Source of the DNA: Pontibacter flavimaris
Lineage (GTDB): Bacteria; Bacteroidota; Bacteroidia; Cytophagales; Hymenobacteraceae
Assembly: GCF_001907195.1 (NCBI RefSeq)
Contig: NZ_LVWA01000010.1
Location: 62,001 to 126,000 of the forward strand
Length of the DNA stretch: 64,000 bases
Direction of reading: 5' to 3'
Shown: one piece after another, positions 59,736 to 64,000 of the stretch
Layout: every line of letters starts with the position of its first letter
How positions within the stretch are numbered: position 1 is the stretch's first letter
Program-made: the position numbers and the translations under genes
Notes under the pieces: model-generated
Told to the model about the DNA's origin: nothing
The model's input: only the letters and a program-made list of their open reading frames with translations
The model's database searches: none

Positions 59736-59800
59736 ACTATTTGCAGCGTTAAAATGTAGTAAGGAAAAGGCTGTTTTGCGCAGCTTGTTGGATACCGGAG

Positions 59801-61198
59801 ATGAAAGAAAACTTTGACGAACACAGCGAGGAGCTGGAACTGATACAGCGTTACGAGCGCATGCTCGGCAACAACGAAGCGGCTTTCTTCGACCTCACCG
59901 ATTTTGAGTACATCATAGATCATTATACCGCAAACTTTGAGTACATGAAGGCGTTGGCCGCCTGTAACTCGGCCCTGGTGCAGTACCCGTTCTCCACGGA
60001 GCTGCAGATAGACAAGGCGCAGCTGCTGGCCATGTCGGGCAGCTTTGAGGAGGCCCTGGTGCTGATCAACAAGGTGGCGGAGGTAGAGCCGGAAAACGCC
60101 GATGTGCAGCTGACGCGCGGCATCATCTATACCCAGCGGGGCGAGTTCCGCGATGCCATCGATTACTTTAAGAAGGCCCTGGCTTACGCCGATGACCGCG
60201 ACGATATATACTTCAACATCGCCCTGGCTTACCAGACCTGGGGCAAGCTGGCCTCGGCGGTGAAGTACTACAAGAAGTGCGTGGAGCTGAACCCCGAAAA
60301 CGAGGCGGCCATGCAGGAGATACTCTATTGCCTGGACGTGACGAATTCCGTGGGCGAGAGTGTGGCGTTCTTCCAGAAGTTCGTGGACGACGACCCGTAC
60401 TCGTATGTTGCCTGGTTTAATTTGGGCAACGTGTACAACAAGATGGGTGCCTACGACAAGGCCATTGCCGCCTACGATTACGCCACCATCATCCGCCCCG
60501 ATTTTATTACAGCCTACAACAACATGGCCAACGCCCTGGTGTACACGGGCGAGTATACCAAGGCCATCGAGGCCTTCAACTCCATGATCGAGCATGGGGA
60601 ACCGAACGCCGAGGTCTACTGCAACATCGGCGAGTGCTACGAGAAGATGCAGCAGTGGGACCTCTCGCGGCGCTACTACCAGAAGTCGGTGGACCTGGAC
60701 CCGGAGATGGACGAGGCGTGGTTCGGCATCGGGGTGATACTGGACGCCCAGGGCAAGTGGTACGAGGCGGTTCATTTTTTTAAGAAGGCCGTGGAGCTGT
60801 ACGACGACAGTGCCGATTACTGGGTGGCCCTGGCCGGTGCCGAATATCACGTAGGCCATGTGGTGTCGGCGCTGGAGAGCTACGAGCGCGCCTCCGAGAT
60901 CCGCCCCGACGACAAGAATATCTACCTGAACTGGTCGGTTATACTTTTTGAGCAGGGCAACTTTGAGGAGGCCACTGACATCATACTGAACGCGATAGAG
61001 CTGCAGCCGAAGGAGGCGGAGCTCTATTACAGGGCCTGCGCCTACATGCTTTCTGCAGGAAAATACCGCGAAGCTTACAATTATCTGGAAAATGCGTTAA
61101 TTTTGGACTTCGACAAGCACAGGCTGCTATTCGAGTTCTTCCCTGAGCTGGAGTCGCAGCGCGCATTAGCCCGATTAATAGATCAGTACCGCAAATAA
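59801..61198 (+). CDS. Tetratricopeptide repeat protein
   Basis: A 465-residue cytoplasmic protein made almost entirely of TPR units. Clear units include PENADVQLTRGIIYTQRGEF (~105-124), DDIYFNIALAYQTWGKLASA (~144), SYVAWFNLGNVYNKMGAYDK (~201), AEVYCNIGECYEKMQQWDLS (~269) and MDEAWFGIGVILDAQGKWYE (~305). About ten to twelve units in all form a superhelical protein-binding scaffold. No signal peptide. The partner is unknown. The ComA-like gene starts 6 bp after its stop. Confidence 0.93.
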   Translation: MKENFDEHSEELELIQRYERMLGNNEAAFFDLTDFEYIIDHYTANFEYMKALAACNSALVQYPFSTELQIDKAQLLAMSGSFEEALVLINKVAEVEPENADVQLTRGIIYTQRGEFRDAIDYFKKALAYADDRDDIYFNIALAYQTWGKLASAVKYYKKCVELNPENEAAMQEILYCLDVTNSVGESVAFFQKFVDDDPYSYVAWFNLGNVYNKMGAYDKAIAAYDYATIIRPDFITAYNNMANALVYTGEYTKAIEAFNSMIEHGEPNAEVYCNIGECYEKMQQWDLSRRYYQKSVDLDPEMDEAWFGIGVILDAQGKWYEAVHFFKKAVELYDDSADYWVALAGAEYHVGHVVSALESYERASEIRPDDKNIYLNWSVILFEQGNFEEATDIILNAIELQPKEAELYYRACAYMLSAGKYREAYNYLENALILDFDKHRLLFEFFPELESQRALARLIDQYRK

Positions 61199-61204
61199 AA
61201 TCAG

Positions 61205-61987
61205 ATGAACTATACCCTTAAGAGCATTCCGGAGCGTGCGGCCAAGCCCCGTGAGCGTGGATTTACCATGGCCATGGACAAAGGCCTGAGCATACGGGAG
61301 GTGGAGGATTTCCTGGAGGTAGCCGGAGAGTACGTAGATATTGTGAAACTAGGCTGGGCCACGTCTTTCGTTACGCCTAACCTTGCCAAGAAGCTGGATG
61401 TCTACCGGGCGGCCGGTATCCCAACTTATTTCGGAGGTACCTTGTTTGAGGCGTTCATCGCCCGCAACCAGTTCGAGGATTACCGCCGTGTGCTGGACAA
61501 GTACCAGATGACGTTCGCCGAGGTGTCGGATGGATCGCTGGAAATGCCGCACGACGAGAAATGCGCCTACATCGCCAAGCTGGCAGAACAGGTAACGGTG
61601 CTGTCGGAGGTGGGTTCCAAGGATGCCGAGAAGATCATTCCGCCCTACATGTGGATCAGGTTGATGAAGGCAGAGCTGGAGGCCGGCGCCTGGAAAGTGA
61701 TCGGGGAGGCCCGCGAGGGAGGTAACGTAGGTTTGTTCCGCTCCACCGGCGAGGTGCGCAGCGGCCTGGTGGAGGAGATCCTGACGCAGGTGCCGTTCGA
61801 GAAGATCCTGTGGGAGGCTCCGCAGAAGGCGCAGCAGGTATGGTTCATCAAGCTCCTGGGCGCCAACGTGAACCTGGGTAACATCGCGCCGAGCGAGGTA
61901 ATCCCGCTGGAGACGATCCGCCTGGGCCTGCGCGGTGACACGTTCGACCACTTCCTGAACATGGAGAAGGCGGGGAAGAAGATTTAA
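61205..61987 (+). CDS. Phosphosulfolactate synthase-like protein (ComA family)
   Basis: A 260-residue TIM-barrel enzyme of the ComA family, which adds sulphite to phosphoenolpyruvate to make phosphosulfolactate. Conserved blocks are RERGFTMAMDKGLSIREVEDFLE (~18-40), VDIVKLGWATSF (~48-59), PTYFGGTLFEAFIARNQ (~74-90), EVSDGSLEMP (~105), EAREGGNVGLFRS (~164) and the C-terminal GLRGDTFDHF. In archaea this starts coenzyme M synthesis; in Bacillus it makes sulpholactate. No comB/comC is adjacent. In sulphonolipid-making Bacteroidota it may supply cysteate-type precursors, which is inference. Confidence 0.92.
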   Translation: MNYTLKSIPERAAKPRERGFTMAMDKGLSIREVEDFLEVAGEYVDIVKLGWATSFVTPNLAKKLDVYRAAGIPTYFGGTLFEAFIARNQFEDYRRVLDKYQMTFAEVSDGSLEMPHDEKCAYIAKLAEQVTVLSEVGSKDAEKIIPPYMWIRLMKAELEAGAWKVIGEAREGGNVGLFRSTGEVRSGLVEEILTQVPFEKILWEAPQKAQQVWFIKLLGANVNLGNIAPSEVIPLETIRLGLRGDTFDHFLNMEKAGKKI

Positions 61988-62006
61988 AGTATAACATTGA
62001 ACATAT

Positions 62007-62040
62007 AGATTGCCCGCCGGTTTGGCCGTGCGGGCAATCT
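62007..62040 (+). terminator. Hairpin between comA-like gene and DUF368 gene
   Basis: Stem AGATTGCCCGC/GCGGGCAATCT (62007-62017, 62030-62040) with a 12-base loop. It is followed by GTGTCTTAG rather than U, so it could be a weak terminator, processing site or attenuator. Confidence 0.55.
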
Positions 62041-62084
62041 GTGTCTTAGAGGAAGCTACACCAGGTATAGAAGTACCAGTTCTT

Positions 62085-63038
62085 ATGAGAAGAAGATCGC
62101 TGAAAGAGTATTTACTGCTGTTCTCCAAGGGTATGAGCATGGGCGCCGCCGATGTGGTGCCTGGCGTGTCAGGAGGCACCATTGCCTTCATCACCGGCAT
62201 CTACGAGGAACTGCTGGACTCCATTCGCTCTGTGAACGGGCAGGCCGTAAAGCTGCTGCTGCGTTTCGACCTGAAGGGGGTCTGGAAGCACATCAACGGG
62301 AACTTCCTGGTGGTGCTGCTGGCGGGAATCGGCCTGTCTATCGTTTCCCTCTCGCGGTTGATCTTATACTTGCTGGAGTTTCACGCGGAGATGCTGTGGG
62401 CCTTCTTCTTTGGGCTGATCGTGGCATCTGCCGTAGTGGTGGCCAAGAAGATCACCCGCTGGACCCCGGGCGTTATCTTGGCGGGATTGCTAGGGGCCGC
62501 CATCGCCTTTTATATAACGGTGGCTACCCCCGCGCAGACTCCCGACGACTACTGGTTCATCTTTCTCTCCGGTGCCATTGCCATCTGTGCCATGATCCTG
62601 CCGGGCATCTCCGGGAGCTTTATACTGGTGCTGCTGGCCAAGTATGAATTCATTATGCTGGCGCTTAAGGATCTGAAGCTAAGCATTATCCTCACGTTCG
62701 GGGTTGGGTGCTTAACCGGTATCCTCGCCTTCTCGCATGTGCTTAACTGGATGCTCAAGAAATACCACAACGTTACGGTGGCGCTGCTCACGGGCTTCAT
62801 GATTGGCTCTCTGAACAAAGTATGGCCCTGGAAACAAACGCTTGAGACCTACACCGACCGCCATGGCGAGGTGAAGCCGCTGGTGCAGGAGAACGTGCTG
62901 CCGGGCAGTTACGAGGCCCTCACCGGCCATGACCCATACTTGTTCTATGGCACTTTGCTGGCCATCTTCGGCTTCCTGGTGGTATACTTGCTGGACCGCT
63001 ACTCCGACAACACCGCCACTCAGCAGGTGCGGGTATAA
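62085..63038 (+). CDS. DUF368 membrane protein, putative polyprenyl-phosphate translocase
   Basis: A 317-residue integral membrane protein of the DUF368 family, recently linked (PopT) to recycling of undecaprenyl phosphate across the inner membrane. The family hallmark GMSMGAADVVPGVSGGTIAFITGIYEELLDSI (~16-47) and its inverted-topology repeat AICAMILPGISGSFILVLLAKYE (~168-190) are both present, as are about eight to nine spans. Start is ATG 62085; a longer reading from 62010 would run through the hairpin. It is followed by aroE after 18 bp. Confidence 0.93.
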   Translation: MRRRSLKEYLLLFSKGMSMGAADVVPGVSGGTIAFITGIYEELLDSIRSVNGQAVKLLLRFDLKGVWKHINGNFLVVLLAGIGLSIVSLSRLILYLLEFHAEMLWAFFFGLIVASAVVVAKKITRWTPGVILAGLLGAAIAFYITVATPAQTPDDYWFIFLSGAIAICAMILPGISGSFILVLLAKYEFIMLALKDLKLSIILTFGVGCLTGILAFSHVLNWMLKKYHNVTVALLTGFMIGSLNKVWPWKQTLETYTDRHGEVKPLVQENVLPGSYEALTGHDPYLFYGTLLAIFGFLVVYLLDRYSDNTATQQVRV

Positions 63039-63056
63039 ATCACACCTATAAACGCT

Positions 63057-63791
63057 ATGCGCAAATTCGGGCTCATCGGTAAAAAGCTTGGCCACTCCTT
63101 CTCTAAAAAATTCTTTACAGAGAAGTATGAGCGCGAAGGCATCACCGACGCCGTTTACGGGCTCTACGAGCTGCCTGGGGTGGAGGAGCTCCCGGAACTG
63201 CTGCGGCAGGAGCCGGAGCTGGCGGGCCTGAACGTGACCGTGCCCTACAAGGAGCAGGTAATCCCCTTGCTGGATGAGCTGGACGAGGCGGCTGCCGCCA
63301 TCGGAGCCGTGAACACGATCAAGGTAAGCGACGGGCGCACCAAGGGGTATAATACAGACTATATCGGCTTCAGGAGCTCGCTGGAGGAGTTTTACCCGGA
63401 GCAGGAGCGGGGTCAGGCGCTGGTGCTGGGCACAGGCGGAGCAGCCAAGGCCGTATGGGCCGCGCTGGACGCGCTGCGCATCCCGTACCTGCGCGTTTCC
63501 AGGACAGAGGCGGAGGGGCAGCTGAGCTACGCGCAGCTAACGGCAGAGCTACTGGCTAAGTATAACCTCATCATCAACACCACGCCGCTAGGTATGTACC
63601 CCCATGTGCAGGAGCTGCCGCCGCTGCCGTACGAGCACATAACCGGCGGGCACTATTGCTACGATTTGGTGTACAATCCAATCCAAACGCTTTTTCTGCA
63701 GCGTTGCGCCGCACAGGGGGCCAAGACACTAAACGGCTTGCCCATGCTGCACTTACAGGCCGAAGCCGCCTGGGATATCTGGAATGCTTAA
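63057..63791 (+). CDS. aroE: Shikimate dehydrogenase
   Basis: Reduces 3-dehydroshikimate to shikimate with NADPH in aromatic amino-acid synthesis. It is 244 residues, slightly short but complete. The substrate-binding GLIGKKLGHSFSKKFFTEKY is at 4-23, the catalytic Lys in LNVTVPYKEQVIPLLDEL (~59-76), and the Asp in GYNTDYIGF (~98). The nucleotide motif VLGTGGAAKAVWAAL is near 122-136. The short length reflects trimmed loops, common in Bacteroidota. It is cotranscribed with the DUF368 gene. Confidence 0.95.
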   Translation: MRKFGLIGKKLGHSFSKKFFTEKYEREGITDAVYGLYELPGVEELPELLRQEPELAGLNVTVPYKEQVIPLLDELDEAAAAIGAVNTIKVSDGRTKGYNTDYIGFRSSLEEFYPEQERGQALVLGTGGAAKAVWAALDALRIPYLRVSRTEAEGQLSYAQLTAELLAKYNLIINTTPLGMYPHVQELPPLPYEHITGGHYCYDLVYNPIQTLFLQRCAAQGAKTLNGLPMLHLQAEAAWDIWNA

Positions 63792-63894
63792 TATTTGATA
63801 TTGCAATCGACGGAGGTATAAAAAAGGTCGGAACAGTGCAACTTTACCCGGTGTTATATGCGTTTAAGTACTACGAGCACTTAAACCCTACTGC

Positions 63895-64000
63895 ATGACG
63901 CAACTATACACCCTAAAACAAAAAGCACATTCGTTCCACACTGATATCTACGCCCTGTACCTGGCCTACCGCGACAGCCGCGTGAGGTGGTATGTACGGG
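63895..64000 (+). CDS. Start of a DUF1232 (YkvA-like) protein, cut by window edge
   Basis: From ATG 63895 thirty-five codons are visible (MTQLYTLKQKAHSFHTDIYA, then LYLAYRDSRVRWYVR). The LYLAYRDxRVxWY segment is the opening of the DUF1232/YkvA membrane domain, whose role is unknown. The rest lies outside the window. Confidence 0.75.
   Translation, partial: MTQLYTLKQKAHSFHTDIYALYLAYRDSRVRWYVR

Noticed and set aside
59432..60859. 475-codon minus-strand frame opposite the epimerase and TPR genes
   Set aside because: Antisense to two clear genes, no start context or domain, composition typical of a shadow frame.

Overview
The window looks like a chromosomal segment of a GC-rich Bacteroidota bacterium, most likely Cytophagales/Hymenobacteraceae (Pontibacter-like). 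The signs are two SusC/SusD pairs, a third TonB-dependent receptor, the type IX secretion protein PorZ, a sulfatide-type ComA homologue, bS21/XerC/HPF in series, and several -7 boxes of the Bacteroidota form TAnnTTTG. Most genes lack Shine-Dalgarno sequences. The genus is an inference from gene content; there is no rRNA or tRNA here to confirm it.

Layout. 1-5.3 kb: the 5' part of a TonB-dependent receptor, a MoxR ATPase and three poorly characterised genes, all on the minus strand. 5.3-9.4 kb: ferredoxin, thymidine kinase, porZ and recO on the plus strand. 10-12.5 kb: an operon of nrnA and two FKBP-type prolyl isomerase lipoproteins, divergent from ndk. 13.1-13.8 kb: a repeat-rich spacer. 13.8-18.4 kb: LysM protein, lipoprotein, hydrolase, a 556-bp inverted-repeat-flanked unit encoding a PD-(D/E)XK nuclease of the GxxExxY family, and dxs. 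18.8-23.6 kb: scpA, a flippase-like membrane protein, a lipoprotein, a flavin monooxygenase, an acetyltransferase and a PLDc_N protein. 23.7-25 kb: an AT-rich HARE-HTH/Mrr restriction endonuclease that looks acquired. 25-33.8 kb: asd, a large lamin-tail secreted protein, a second repeat-rich spacer, a lipase-like lipoprotein, a TSUP transporter and a DEAD-box helicase. 34-38.1 kb: small and membrane proteins. 38.6-52.4 kb: susC-susD, amidase, S9 peptidase, susC-susD, probably one locus for capture and cleavage of peptides or amides. 52.5-57.7 kb: PAP2 phosphatase, metK, hpf-xerC-rpsU and acyl-CoA dehydrogenase. 58-64 kb: CpsB-type phosphatase, epimerase, TPR protein, comA-like gene, DUF368 transporter, aroE and the start of a DUF1232 gene.

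The least explained content is non-coding or mobile. (1) The 7-mer AAGTATA/TATACTT is scattered through spacers and loosely constrained genes in every frame, but is scarce in susC and metK. (2) A compound spacer of about 390 bp occurs twice in opposite orientation, 16 kb apart. Its tail shares hairpins at the same positions, two of them with different stem sequences that both still pair. (3) A PD-(D/E)XK nuclease gene sits between 46-bp inverted repeats abutting a neighbour's start codon. (4) A 21-bp perfect hairpin buries the xerC start codon. No CRISPR array, tRNA, rRNA or complete transposon was seen.
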